From Alcanivorax sp. (lineage in GTDB: Bacteria > Pseudomonadota > Gammaproteobacteria > Pseudomonadales > Alcanivoracaceae), in the NCBI GenBank assembly GCA_022449455.1, contig JAKUPL010000006.1, forward strand, positions 124,001 to 188,000: a stretch of 64,000 nt of DNA, written 5' to 3'. This document shows positions 47,322 to 56,520 of this stretch, in pieces (positions within the stretch are counted from its first letter, which is position 1; each line of letters starts with the position of its first letter). The notes beneath the pieces are model-generated. The model was not told the DNA's origin. It saw nothing but the letters and a program-made list of their open reading frames with translations, and did not search any database. The position numbers were made by a program, and so were the translations under genes.

Positions 47322-48275
47322 ATGCCGTTTCCCTTTACCCGCGACGAAATCCTGCAGCACTGGCAGCCCCTCAACTGGGAGGCCTTCGACCCCCTGGATG
47401 AGAGTTCGCGGCGCTATGCCCGCTACTATGGCATCGATTTCGACGCCCGCCTGCCGGAGCTGCAGCACGGGTTCGGGTACTTCGAGGCCGCCGGGCACAC
47501 CATCAGCGTGCACGCCTGGCGGCCGCCGGCGCCACGGGGCACGGTGCTGATCTGCCACGGCTACTTCGACCACGTGGGGCTCTACCGGCACATCATCGGG
47601 CATGTGCTGCAACTGGGCTACGCGGTGCTGGCCTATGACCTGCCGGGGCATGGCCTCAGTTCCGGGCCGCGCGCCGCCATCGACGACTTCCGCATCTACC
47701 GGGAGGTGCTGGAACAGTGCCTGTCGCTGGCGGCCAACCACTTTCCCCGCCCCTGGAACGTGATCGGGCAGAGCACCGGCGGCGCCATCGTCATGGATTA
47801 CCTGGTGCACCACGGTTTTGAGCGGGACGACAACCCGTTCGCCAACATCATCCTGCTGGCGCCGCTGGTGCGGCCGTTCAAATGGGGCACCGCCCGCTGG
47901 CTGCACACCCTGGTGAAGCCCTTCGCCCGTTCCATCAAGCGGGTGTTCACGGTCAACTCCGGCGACCCGGATTTCCTCGATTTCCTGGAGAACAAGGATC
48001 CGCTCCAGGACCGGCGGCTGCCGGCCCGCTGGGTCACCGCCCTGAAACGCTGGCTGCCCGGCTTCGAAGCGGCGGACCGGGTCAAAATTTCGCCGGTGGT
48101 GATTCAGGGCGACCAGGACGAAACCGTGGATTGGCGCTATAACCTCAAGGTGATTCGTGCCAAATTCGAGGATCCGGACATTCATATGCTGCCCGGCGCG
48201 CGCCATCATCTGGCCAACGAGCGGGATGAATTCCGGCGCAAGATCTTCGCCATCATCGACCGTTACCTGGGCTGA
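47322..48275 (+). CDS. Alpha/beta hydrolase (monoacylglycerol lipase/serine aminopeptidase type)
   Basis: A 317-residue soluble hydrolase. It has oxyanion segment LICHGYFDHVGLYRHII, nucleophile elbow VIGQSTGGAIVMDYLVHH, a late Asp in IQGDQDETVDWRYN and His in PGARHHLANERDEFR. The LPGHGLSSG strand is typical of the Hydrolase_4 group. There is no signal peptide. I chose the ATG at 47322; a TTG at 47307 would add five residues. Substrate unknown, likely an acylglycerol or small ester. Confidence 0.87.
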   Translation: MPFPFTRDEILQHWQPLNWEAFDPLDESSRRYARYYGIDFDARLPELQHGFGYFEAAGHTISVHAWRPPAPRGTVLICHGYFDHVGLYRHIIGHVLQLGYAVLAYDLPGHGLSSGPRAAIDDFRIYREVLEQCLSLAANHFPRPWNVIGQSTGGAIVMDYLVHHGFERDDNPFANIILLAPLVRPFKWGTARWLHTLVKPFARSIKRVFTVNSGDPDFLDFLENKDPLQDRRLPARWVTALKRWLPGFEAADRVKISPVVIQGDQDETVDWRYNLKVIRAKFEDPDIHMLPGARHHLANERDEFRRKIFAIIDRYLG

Positions 48276-48295
48276 ACCGCCAACGGGAGAGCGCC

Positions 48296-48592
48296 ATGAA
48301 AACGATCACCGGAACCGCCCTGGCCGCCGCCTTGCTGGCCGCCACCACGCTGTGGGCGCCGGCCCCGGCCGCCGACGAGGCCCTCGACGACAATGTGCGA
48401 CAGCGTCAGCAGTTCGAGCGGGAGCGGGTCGAGGACCTGCGCGGGCGCACCCGCGACCAGACCCGGGAGCACCGGCAGATGATGCGCGAGCGCATCGACC
48501 GCCTCGATCAGGACGCCCGCCAGCGCAACGACCGGCTCCGTGACCAGTCGCAACGGCCGTTTAGTCCCCCGGGGTCTGTAAAAGAACATTAA
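48296..48592 (+). CDS. Small periplasmic Arg/Asp/Gln-rich protein
   Basis: A 98-residue exported protein. Signal peptide with cleavage near APAPAADEA, then a highly charged segment with repeated R-x-x-x-R-x-R-D pattern (RQRQQFERERVEDLRGRTRD) likely to form one long helix. Function unknown. It starts 20 bases after the hydrolase with a GGGAG site, so it is probably co-transcribed. Weakly similar in style to the repeat proteins on each side. Confidence 0.65.
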   Translation: MKTITGTALAAALLAATTLWAPAPAADEALDDNVRQRQQFERERVEDLRGRTRDQTREHRQMMRERIDRLDQDARQRNDRLRDQSQRPFSPPGSVKEH

Positions 48593-48803
48593 TTTCGGCG
48601 GGCCCGGAGCCCGCTTTCACTTAAAAATTGCGTATTCCACACCATGTTATGCGATACATTGTCATGGCCCGGTCACTTATACTGATCCGGGCACGACAAA
48701 AATCGTGACACCGCCGTGCAGTAGCCGAGGGAACGACGAATTGCCTTCGGAATATCGGAAGAAACTATTCAGGCTTCTTAAAGCCGAGGCTAAGGAGAGG
48801 ACC

Positions 48804-49193
48804 ATGAAAAAGACGTTGCTTGTTTCCGCTATCTTGTCCATTTCCGGCGCGCTGATGGCGCCGGCCGCGCTGGCGCAGAACACCAATATCGACCGTCAGG
48901 AACACATCAGCAAGGAATACCAGAAGGCCATGGAGAATGAGCGCCAGGCCCAGGAAATGAACAAGGCGGGCGATCCGGAATACCGCCAGGAGCGCAAGAA
49001 CATCGACTCGCAGGAAAACATCGGCGAGGAGTACCGCAAGGCCATGGAAAACGAGCGTGAGGCCGCCGAGCGCAAAGGCTCGGGCATGCAGAACGACGCC
49101 CGTGAGCACCTGGAAGAGCGTAAGAACATCGACTCCCAGGAAAACATCAGCGAGGAATATCGCAAGGCGATGGAGAATGAGAAGAAGAAATAA
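48804..49193 (+). CDS. Small periplasmic protein with three ERKNIDSQENI repeats
   Basis: A 129-residue secreted protein. Signal peptide MKKTLLVSAILSISGALMAP...ALAQ, then three tandem units; the second and third read ERKNIDSQENI followed by (G/S)EEYRKAMENE, and the first is NIDRQEHISKEYQKAMENE. The near-identity of units two and three shows recent internal duplication. Charged helices dominate. Paralogous in plan to the 46735-47133 product. GGAGAGG precedes the start. No known function. Confidence 0.75.
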   Translation: MKKTLLVSAILSISGALMAPAALAQNTNIDRQEHISKEYQKAMENERQAQEMNKAGDPEYRQERKNIDSQENIGEEYRKAMENEREAAERKGSGMQNDAREHLEERKNIDSQENISEEYRKAMENEKKK

Positions 49194-49210
49194 CGCCTCT
49201 TCTTCTCGTA

Positions 49211-49242
49211 AAAAGAGGGGCCCCGAGCGGGGCCCCTCTTTT
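49211..49242. terminator. Bidirectional terminator
   Basis: Perfect 14-bp stem AAAAGAGGGGCCCC with GAGC loop and T-run on both strands, between the converging repeat-protein and Ig-like lipoprotein genes. Confidence 0.92.
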
Positions 49243-49253
49243 GTTGCCTGACG

Positions 49254-52200
49254 TTATTTCTGAATCGACGTGCTCTGGTAGCTCAGGTTGATCCCGCCCA
49301 CCGGAATGGTCAGGTTCACCTTGCCGCCGGGCAATACCTCCGCGGCGGTGATGTCCAGGGTCACGTCCTTGGCCTGCTGGTTCTCCAGAGCGATGAACAG
49401 CCGGCCGTCGGGCAGGAAGTCCAGGGTTCCCTCCAGGGTGATCTGGTCGATAGGCAGGCTTTTCACGTTGTGGTCCAGCGTCGGCGGCAGGCTCAGAGCC
49501 GGCGCGTCGAACAGCAGGTCGAACTGGATCACGAAGCGCGGCGGATCACCGGCCGCCGGGTTGTCGCCGGGCAGGATATAGCCCACCGGTGCCCGGGTAC
49601 GGTTGCCGTTTTCATCCGGCTCATAGCGCACGCGCATGATGTTGGGGCCGGTGGCGGTGGGCAGCGGAATCAGGCCCAACTCGCCGAGCTGTCCGAGCAC
49701 CGGATCCTCCAGGCCCAACAAATCGAGCACATCGCCCAGGGTGTTGAGCACGCCGTCCAGTACCCCGCCCAGCAGCGGCAGATCGCTCAGCGAGGTGTCG
49801 CCGTTGGTGGTGTCCACTTCCACGCCGATGATGGCGGTGGTGTCCAGATTGGTGAGCGCCACCGTGGTCGGGTAGATGCGCACCGCCACGCCACCCTGGC
49901 CGCGGCTCAGTTCCGGCGGCAGGTCGGGCTCTTCCTCGTAGCCGAGGATGTCGGTGTTGAGGGCGCCGGCGATGTACAGCAGGCGCTGGGCGTTGCAGTC
50001 CTCCTGCTGGCCTTCGCCGTAGGGCGGCGCGCCGCCAAAGCCACAGCCTGTGTTGGCGGCCACGATCAGGCCGTCACCGCTGTCGCCTTCCCGGGGCAGG
50101 ATGCGGGTGGCGTTGGAGGGCGTGGGGGCGTCATCGTCGGTGATCGGTGATTCGCCCTCATCGACGGCGAAGTTGGTGTTCACGTCCACGCTGGGCAGGT
50201 TGCTCAGCTCCTGGAACACATCCAGGTTGGCCGCCGCGCCGCGGAACACGATGTCCATATCCGGCCCGCCGGCGGTGCGGTCGCCGCCCAGCAGCAGGGC
50301 GGTCTGCAGCGGCAGGCCCGCTTCCGAACAGAGGGCGTCGCCGGTGCAGCCGCTGGTCTCGGAGGCCAGGGTGTAGCGATACAGCGCGCCCTCTTCCCAG
50401 GGCTGGTCGGGTACGAAGCTGATGGCGCGCGGCTCGATCTGCAGCACGCCGGGCACGGTGCCCTGGCAGACGCCGCTCTGGTCGATGCGCTCCACGCGCA
50501 CGCCGCCGGTGCCACAGCTTTCGCCCAGGGTCAGGGTGGCCGGGTCCATGTTCTGCGAGAAGCGCACGCGGATCGGCCGGTTGGCGGGCATGGCGTCGAT
50601 GGGCAGCCGGTCCAGGGCCACCTGCTCGCTGTCGGAGCTGGAGGACAGGCACACGCCCTGGCTGCCCTGGCCGTTGAAGTCGCCCAGGTCGATTTCATCG
50701 CTGCTGGCGCAGGGGAAGCCGGGGTAGACCACCATGGCGAAGGGGCCGCGCACCACGCTGTCGCCGCCCTCGGTTTCCACGTACTCCGGCAGGGAGAAGG
50801 TCAGGGTGTCGCCGCCGTTGACCCGGTCGATGGGCTGCAGGGCATTGCCGGCCAGATCGGTGATGCCGGAGGTGGCGGTCACGGCGTACTGGACGCCGAA
50901 GTTCACCGGATCATCCGGGTGAATGATCACGGCGTTGCCGTTCAGCCGCCAGGAGAACGGCTCGGTGGCGCCGCCCTTGGTGAGGCGCAGGGTGCCGTTC
51001 TCGGTGATGCTGAGCGGGTCCAGGGTCTCGTCGAACTGCAGCACGATGGGCTCGCCGGGCACCATGCGGTCGGCGAAATCGCCGGGCTGCCAGGACAGGC
51101 GCAGCTGGCCGTTCTGGGTTACCGCCTGCAGTTGCGGGCCGGTGTTGTCCTGCTCCGGTTCCGGGGCGTTGACCTGGTCCTCGTAGGACTCCATGCGGAA
51201 ACTGAGCAGGCCGTAATGGTCCTCGATGCCGAGCACCCGGGGCTCCACCACGGTCAGCGCGTCGGCGCGCAGCCGGCCGTCGCTGACGCTGGCCTGGCCG
51301 ATCAGTTCCAGATGCACCAGATGCTGGGTAAAGGCGCCGTTGGCGCGGGCGTCGGCGGTGGTGGTGGCCACGTCCATGAACAGCCGCAGGTTGCGCGGCG
51401 CGCTGACGTCGTTGGAATTGGGGTTGGGGAACAGGTAGCCGGTGGCGTCGGTGATCATCTCCACGGTCACCGCGCCGGAATCGAAGCCCACCGGCACCTG
51501 ACCGCCGATGAACACTTCCAGGGCGTCACCCACCAGGCGCGACCCGCGCGCCACGCGCAGCGGCGTGACCTGGGGGAAATTGGGCTGGAACGCCAGCTCG
51601 CCGAACACATTGCCGGTCTGCTTGGAGGCGGTCTGGTCCTGCAGCACGGTGCCCTTCACCGGCACGCAGTTGATCGGTTCGCCAGTGAGCGGCGACAGGC
51701 GCACATTCTCGTCCAGGCAGCCCAGGGTCGGGTCCGCCGCCGGTACCTCGGTGACCAGCGTGGCTCGCTCGCCGGTGGGCGAGGCGGTATTGCGCGGCTG
51801 CACCTCCCGTTGGAACGGCTCGATGGTTTCGTCGAAGCGGCTGCGCAGGCCCTCCACGGTGAGCCGGTAGGTGTCCCCCGGCGTCATGTCCTGCAGCGGG
51901 TCCACGGTCAAGGCGTTGCCCTTGGCGATCAGCAGCGCCGGCACCAGCTCATCACCGCGCATCAGTTTGACGGTGTCGCCGTACACCGCGCTGCTCTCGT
52001 CCAGCGGATGACTGGTGCGCAGCCGGAACGAGGAAAAGTCCACGGTCATGAACTGCTCGTCGTCCGGGAAAATACTGGCCACCTCGAACGCCGGGCTTTC
52101 CTGCTGCAGCGTCACCGGGCCTTCCAGGGCCGGGCGGGTGGTGAATTCCAGCACGCCGTCATTGGGGAACACCACCTGGTCGCCGTTGAGCGTCACGTCG

Positions 52201-52547
52201 CGCAGCGCCACCCCATACTCGGTGATCGGCTGCAGGGCCTCGGTGGGTTGCAGCACCACCCCGCGGCCGTCGTCCACGGCACGCAGGTCGAAGTCCACCG
52301 GGTTGCCGTCGGCGTCGGTGAAGCGGAAGTTGGCCTTGGCGGCGTTCACCGGCGCGCCGAAGCGCAGCACCACCGGGGCGTTCGGCGCCACGTCCTGCTG
52401 CTGGTCGAGAGGGTAGGAGTAATACAGCGCTTCGCTGCTGGTGGGCGAGCGCGGCGTCAGTTCGCCGCCGCCGCCGCCTCCGCCGCCGCCACAGGCGGCC
52501 AGCGCCAGGGCGGCGCCGAGAGTGGCTACTGTCAGGGTAGGACGCAT
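49254..52547 (-). CDS. Large Ig-like domain (Big_5) lipoprotein
   Basis: A 1097-residue outer-surface protein. Lipoprotein signal with LAAC and a following run of nine Gly. Several SbsA/Big_5-type beta domains can be seen through their phrases: YSYPLDQQQDVAPNAPVVLRF with ATPLEA-like strands, PGEPIVLQFDETLDPLSI, and NRPIRVRFSQNMDPATLT. A long C-terminal beta-rich region follows (GVLDGVLNTLGDVLDLLG). Probably anchored to the outer membrane; role unknown, perhaps adhesion or surface structure. Upstream 52548-52752 holds no gene. Confidence 0.8.
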   Translation of the reverse strand: MRPTLTVATLGAALALAACGGGGGGGGGELTPRSPTSSEALYYSYPLDQQQDVAPNAPVVLRFGAPVNAAKANFRFTDADGNPVDFDLRAVDDGRGVVLQPTEALQPITEYGVALRDVTLNGDQVVFPNDGVLEFTTRPALEGPVTLQQESPAFEVASIFPDDEQFMTVDFSSFRLRTSHPLDESSAVYGDTVKLMRGDELVPALLIAKGNALTVDPLQDMTPGDTYRLTVEGLRSRFDETIEPFQREVQPRNTASPTGERATLVTEVPAADPTLGCLDENVRLSPLTGEPINCVPVKGTVLQDQTASKQTGNVFGELAFQPNFPQVTPLRVARGSRLVGDALEVFIGGQVPVGFDSGAVTVEMITDATGYLFPNPNSNDVSAPRNLRLFMDVATTTADARANGAFTQHLVHLELIGQASVSDGRLRADALTVVEPRVLGIEDHYGLLSFRMESYEDQVNAPEPEQDNTGPQLQAVTQNGQLRLSWQPGDFADRMVPGEPIVLQFDETLDPLSITENGTLRLTKGGATEPFSWRLNGNAVIIHPDDPVNFGVQYAVTATSGITDLAGNALQPIDRVNGGDTLTFSLPEYVETEGGDSVVRGPFAMVVYPGFPCASSDEIDLGDFNGQGSQGVCLSSSSDSEQVALDRLPIDAMPANRPIRVRFSQNMDPATLTLGESCGTGGVRVERIDQSGVCQGTVPGVLQIEPRAISFVPDQPWEEGALYRYTLASETSGCTGDALCSEAGLPLQTALLLGGDRTAGGPDMDIVFRGAAANLDVFQELSNLPSVDVNTNFAVDEGESPITDDDAPTPSNATRILPREGDSGDGLIVAANTGCGFGGAPPYGEGQQEDCNAQRLLYIAGALNTDILGYEEEPDLPPELSRGQGGVAVRIYPTTVALTNLDTTAIIGVEVDTTNGDTSLSDLPLLGGVLDGVLNTLGDVLDLLGLEDPVLGQLGELGLIPLPTATGPNIMRVRYEPDENGNRTRAPVGYILPGDNPAAGDPPRFVIQFDLLFDAPALSLPPTLDHNVKSLPIDQITLEGTLDFLPDGRLFIALENQQAKDVTLDITAAEVLPGGKVNLTIPVGGINLSYQSTSIQK

Positions 52548-52752
52548 GAGAGCACCTCGTTATTGGACTTATCTCTGATTACTTCATATGCAATTCATAA
52601 AACAAAAGCGGTGGCCTTTGCCGTATGAAAAAGGTTGGAAACCGTACGCGGAAGCGGAGCAAGGTTGCGGAACGTAGCGGCCCGGTAGCACAACGTTACC
52701 GCACGGTAAAAGCGGGCGGGTGAAAACCCGGGAGGAAGTATTGAAGGGTCAA

Positions 52753-52796
52753 ACCGCCCGGTCGCGGGCGGTCAAACCGGGCCCCGCCGGGCCCGG
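52753..52796 (-). terminator. Tandem terminator hairpins after rpiA
   Basis: Two consecutive perfect 8-bp hairpins: CCGGGCCC/GGGCCCGG (52777-52796) and ACCGCCCG/CGGGCGGT (52753-52772), each followed by TTTGAC on the minus strand. They lie just past the rpiA stop. Confidence 0.65.
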
Positions 52797-52803
52797 CACC
52801 GGT

Positions 52804-53457
52804 TCAGTAAACGGAGACGCCGCCGCCTTCGCCCACCAGCACCACGTCCGCCGGGCGGCGGGCGAACAGGCCGTTGGTGACCACGCCGGTGATGTTGTTG
52901 AGGGTGGTTTCCAGCTCAATGGGATTGAGGATATCCAGGTTGTGCACGTCCAGGATCAGGTTGCCGTTGTCGGTGACGAAACCCTCCCGGTACTCCGGCC
53001 GGCCACCCAGAGCCACCAGCTTGCGCGCCACATGGGAGCGGGCCATGGGGATCACCTCCACCGGCAGCGGAAAGCGGCCCAGCCGCTTCACCTTCTTGGA
53101 GGCGTCGACGATGCAGATGAACTCCCGGGCCACCGCCGCCACGATCTTCTCGCGGGTGAGGGCGCCGCCGCCGCCCTTGATCATCTCCCGGTGTTCGTTG
53201 ACCTCATCGGCGCCGTCCACATAGACCGGCAGGCGGTCCACGTCGTTGAGCTCCAGCACCGGAATGCCGTGACCGCGCAGCCGCTCGGCGGTGGCCTCGG
53301 AACTGGCCACGGCGCCGCGAATACGGTCCTTGAGCGCGGCCAGGCCGTCGATGAAATGATTGGCGGTGGAGCCGGTGCCCACGCCCACCACCTCGCCCTC
53401 GGGCACGTAGCGCAGCGCCGCTTCGGCCACCTGTTTCTTGAGCGCGTCCTGATCCAT
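52804..53457 (-). CDS. rpiA: Ribose-5-phosphate isomerase A
   Basis: A 217-residue isomerase interconverting ribose-5-P and ribulose-5-P. It has [34 protein letters not shown], the catalytic [25 protein letters not shown] (Asp, Asp, Lys, Glu), and [11 protein letters not shown]. The start at 53457 (MDQDALKKQ) matches E. coli MTQDELKK; the codon at 53466 is an alternative. It is divergent from ilvA, the same layout as in Pseudomonas. Confidence 0.95.
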   Translation of the reverse strand: MDQDALKKQVAEAALRYVPEGEVVGVGTGSTANHFIDGLAALKDRIRGAVASSEATAERLRGHGIPVLELNDVDRLPVYVDGADEVNEHREMIKGGGGALTREKIVAAVAREFICIVDASKKVKRLGRFPLPVEVIPMARSHVARKLVALGGRPEYREGFVTDNGNLILDVHNLDILNPIELETTLNNITGVVTNGLFARRPADVVLVGEGGGVSVY

Positions 53458-53569
53458 GCGATCCATCCTCGTTGCGAGGGCGGGATTATACGGCCCGGGA
53501 GCCGCCGCTCCAATGGACGCTCCCGCCCCTGGCCCCGTAAACTAGCGGTTTTACCCTTCCGGAAATTCC

Positions 53570-55096
53570 ATGCCTGCGATGCTTGACCAATACGTGAAAC
53601 GGATTCTCCAATCCCGCGTCTACGACGTGGCCCACGAAACCCCGATCCATGCCGCGCCGCTGATTTCCAAGCGCATCGGCAACCGGGTGTTGCTCAAGCG
53701 CGAGGATCTGCAGCCGGTGTTTTCGTTCAAGCTGCGCGGCGCCTACAACAAGCTGGCGGCGCTCACCGACGCCCAGCGCGAGCGCGGTGTGATCTGCGCC
53801 TCCGCCGGCAACCACGCCCAGGGCCTGGCCCTGGCCGCCAGTGCCATGGGCGTGCGCGCGGTGATCGTGATGCCGCGCACCACCCCGGAGATCAAGGTGA
53901 AGTCGGTGCGCCAGCGCGGCGGCAAGGTGGTGCTGCACGGCGACGGCTTCGACGAAGCCCTGGCCCACGCCCGCAAGCTGGAAGAGAAGGAAGGCCTGAC
54001 CTTCGTGCACCCCTACGATGACCCGGACGTGATCGCCGGCCAGGGCACCGTGGGCATGGAGATCCTGCGCCAGCAGAGCCGCGAGCTGGACGCCATCTTC
54101 ATTCCGGTGGGCGGCGGCGGCCTGGCCGCCGGCGTGGCCGCCTACGTGAAGTACGTGCGCCCGGACGTGAAAATCATCGCCGTGGAGCCGGAGGACGCCG
54201 CCTGTCTGAAGGCCGCCCTGGAGCGCAAGCGCCGGGTCACCCTGTCCGAGGTGGGCCTGTTCGCCGACGGCGTGGCGGTCAAGCAGATCGGCAAGGAAAC
54301 CTACCGGGTGCTGAAGGACACCGTGGACGAGGTGGTCACCGCCACCACCGATGAAATCTGCGCCGCCATCAAGGATTCCTTCGAGGATACCCGGGCGGTG
54401 TGCGAGCCCGCCGGTGCCCTGGCCCTGGCCGGCCTCAAGAACTGGGTGCACAAACACGGGGTGGAGAACCAGACCCTGGTGGCGATCCAGTCCGGCGCCA
54501 ATGTGAACTTCGATCGCCTGCGCCACATCTCCGAGCGCTCCGAAGTGGGCGAGCAGCGCGAGGCGATCCTGGCGGTGACGATTCCGGAGAAGCCCGGCGC
54601 TTACCGGAATTTCCTGCAGGTGGTGGGGCGCCGCGGCATCACCGAGTTCAACTACCGCTACGCCGGCGACCACGAAGCCAACATCTTCGTCGGCATCCAG
54701 ATCCGCCCGGGTGGCACGGACCTTGCTCCTCTGCTGGAGGAGTTGCGCGAAGCCGGCTATCCGGTGGTGGACATGACCGGCAACGAGATGGCCAAGCTGC
54801 ACATCCGCCATATGGTGGGCGGCCACACCTCGCGGCAGGACCTGGACGAGATGCTGTTCCGGGTGGAGTTTCCGGAGCGCCCGGGCGCCCTGTTGAAATT
54901 CCTTCTGTCCCTGGGCCAGAAGTGGAACATCAGCCTGTTCCACTATCGCAACCACGGGGCCGCCTACGGACGGGTGCTGGTGGGTTTCCAGGTGCCGTTC
55001 GGGGACCGGGGCAACCTGCGCAAGGACCTGAAAAAGGTGCCTTACCCCATGGTGGAAGAGAGCGACAATCCGGCCTATCGCCTGTTTTTGAACTAA
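53570..55096 (+). CDS. ilvA: Threonine ammonia-lyase, biosynthetic
   Basis: A 508-residue PLP enzyme making 2-oxobutanoate for isoleucine. PLP Lys in VFSFKLRGAYNK, phosphate loop IPVGGGGLAAGVAAY, and CASAGNHAQGLALAA. The last ~180 residues carry two ACT-like regulatory domains (IPEKPGAYRNFLQVVG and FPERPGALLKFLLSLG), as in isoleucine-inhibited enzymes. Full length. Feedback control by isoleucine and valine is expected from the family. Confidence 0.95.
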   Translation: MPAMLDQYVKRILQSRVYDVAHETPIHAAPLISKRIGNRVLLKREDLQPVFSFKLRGAYNKLAALTDAQRERGVICASAGNHAQGLALAASAMGVRAVIVMPRTTPEIKVKSVRQRGGKVVLHGDGFDEALAHARKLEEKEGLTFVHPYDDPDVIAGQGTVGMEILRQQSRELDAIFIPVGGGGLAAGVAAYVKYVRPDVKIIAVEPEDAACLKAALERKRRVTLSEVGLFADGVAVKQIGKETYRVLKDTVDEVVTATTDEICAAIKDSFEDTRAVCEPAGALALAGLKNWVHKHGVENQTLVAIQSGANVNFDRLRHISERSEVGEQREAILAVTIPEKPGAYRNFLQVVGRRGITEFNYRYAGDHEANIFVGIQIRPGGTDLAPLLEELREAGYPVVDMTGNEMAKLHIRHMVGGHTSRQDLDEMLFRVEFPERPGALLKFLLSLGQKWNISLFHYRNHGAAYGRVLVGFQVPFGDRGNLRKDLKKVPYPMVEESDNPAYRLFLN

Positions 55097-55470
55097 AACG
55101 GGGCAGGGCGGGTCCCAACTTCCGATGCCTTTTCAAGGATGAGACGGTGCGCAGCGATGTGCGTATGCGGCGCCGTGAAACTTGTGAGTTGGCCGGTAGT
55201 TTTGTTAAGAAGCGTGAGCATTGCCCTGTAACTGCTTGACCTCAGGGGCTTTTGCTGTTGAATTTTGACCTACGTCTCATTGTGTTACGAAAAAAATGTC
55301 GTACCATTTCAAGTCTTTCGCCCTTGTAGGGCACGGGGATACGGGAAACACCGCAACGGCGTCACGGCGGCTGCCGGCCGGCGCCACACAAAGCGGGTTC
55401 CGTTGAATACAGTACCGCGCCGCGGGACCGTTCCGGTCGCCGGCATCATCATTTGGGGATTCGCAGCGTA
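55097..55470. other. Intergenic region between ilvA and a small ORF
   Basis: No gene of usual size in 374 bases. A weak terminator-like hairpin for ilvA (GCCCTG...CAGGGGC then TTTT) spans 55223-55255. A seven-A run follows at 55291-55297, and short GC-rich inverted repeats lie near 55371-55445. Confidence 0.4.
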
Positions 55471-55620
55471 ATGAAGAAAAAGCCCGACGCCCTCGTCGTT
55501 CTTGCTTTTGTTTTTGCTCTTGGGGTTCTGGTCAGCACGCTGACCCACGGCGGCAACGACGCCGATCTGGAACGGTTCGCCAATTCGGCGGGCGTGAAGG
55601 TCAGCGTCTCGAGTCCGTGA
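55471..55620 (+). CDS. Predicted 49-residue membrane protein
   Basis: A short reading frame: basic start MKKKPDALVV, one hydrophobic helix (LAFVFALGVLVSTLTH), then a polar tail GGNDADLERFANSAGVKVSV. The positive-inside start and helix-then-soluble-tail look like a true small inner-membrane or signal-anchored protein. GGGGA lies ~13 bases ahead. It ends 20 bases inside the converging fau gene. I do not recognise the family. Confidence 0.55.
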   Translation: MKKKPDALVVLAFVFALGVLVSTLTHGGNDADLERFANSAGVKVSVSSP

Positions 55621-56182
55621 CCACCTGATCCAGCGGCCGGTCCCACTCCGCTTCGTCGACACGGGGCAGCCGCTGGAACTCAAACGCCACACCGATCAGC
55701 AGGGGACGCCGGGGCCGGCGAGCCAGGTCACCGAGTGCGCGGTCGTAAAAGCCGCCGCCCATGCCCAACCGATGCCCCCGGTCATCGAATCCCACCAGCG
55801 GCACCAGCAGCGCGTCCAGCGCCCAGGCGGCCCGGGCCCGTTCCCGCCGTGGCGGCTCGCCGATGCCGAAGCGGTTGGCGCGCAGCCGCCGCTCCCGCCG
55901 CCACAGCCGGAAATGCATGTGGCCCCGGTGCACCCGGTCCAGCGCCGGCAGATACAGTCGCGCCCCCTGGAAGCGCGCCTGCGCCAGCGCCGGCAGCGGA
56001 TCCAGCTCGCCATCCCCGGCCAGATACAGCGCCACATGCCGCCATCGCCGTGGCCCCGGCGCCCGCCGCAGATTCTCCGCCAGACGCCGCTCCGCCCGCC
56101 GCCGCTCGCCGGCGGGCACGGCACGCCGCCGCGCGCGAAGGCTTCGCCGAAGAACGGAACGGGAAGGAGGAATGTTGGGCAT
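55601..56182 (-). CDS. fau: 5-formyltetrahydrofolate cyclo-ligase
   Basis: A 193-residue enzyme converting 5-formyl-THF to methenyl-THF with ATP. It starts MPNIPPSRSVLRRSLRARRR, and has the folate/ATP region RANRFGIGEPP and the conserved LVPLVGFDDRGHRLGMGGGFYDR loop. The ATG at 56182 was chosen because upstream codons come from a GATACAG repeat. It lies directly downstream of 6S RNA, the classic ssrS-fau (ygfA) arrangement, so the two may share a transcript. Confidence 0.92.
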   Translation of the reverse strand: MPNIPPSRSVLRRSLRARRRAVPAGERRRAERRLAENLRRAPGPRRWRHVALYLAGDGELDPLPALAQARFQGARLYLPALDRVHRGHMHFRLWRRERRLRANRFGIGEPPRRERARAAWALDALLVPLVGFDDRGHRLGMGGGFYDRALGDLARRPRRPLLIGVAFEFQRLPRVDEAEWDRPLDQVVTDSRR

Positions 56183-56190
56183 GGAAAGAC

Positions 56191-56272
56191 GATACAGGAT
56201 GCAGGATACAGGATGAAGGAGCGTGGGCTTCGGGGGCTGTCGCCCTGTATCCTGAATCCTGCACCCTGTATC
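56191..56272. repeat. Heptad inverted-repeat element, family C
   Basis: Left arm GATACAG, GATGCAG, GATACAG, GATGAAG (56191-56218), right arm CTGTATC-type complements (56243-56272), 82 bp in all, between 6S RNA and fau. Confidence 0.85.
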
Positions 56273-56298
56273 GCGGCCGAATGGCCGCATGAATAAAG

Positions 56299-56488
56299 CG
56301 TGCCTCCCGAACCGCCGCTGCGGGTGTGGCCCTTGAACCGAAAGGTTCAAGGCGGAGACCTCAGGCTAATGCCCTCAGGCTTTCCGCTCGAAGGCGGACA
56401 TGCGCACAGGCACGCCAATTCGATCCCCTTGGGGTAAAGCATCGGCTCAGGGACATAACCCGTCTGGCGCACGGTCCAGGAAGCACTT
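56299..56488 (-). ncRNA. ssrS: 6S RNA
   Basis: The minus strand between zapA and fau carries hallmark 6S pieces: TCCCTGAGCCGATG in the 5' half, CCTTGAACC-loop-GGTTCAAGG in the 3' half, CCGCAGCGGCGG near the 3' end, and a closing stem GTGCTTCC/GGAGGCAC (56479-56486 with 56300-56307). A -10 TATACT (56496-56501) sits 7 bases ahead of the predicted start. 6S RNA sequesters sigma-70 holoenzyme in stationary phase. Ends are approximate. Confidence 0.93.
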
Positions 56489-56520
56489 GGGAAGGAGTAT
56501 AACAGGGAGGACGTGAACGG

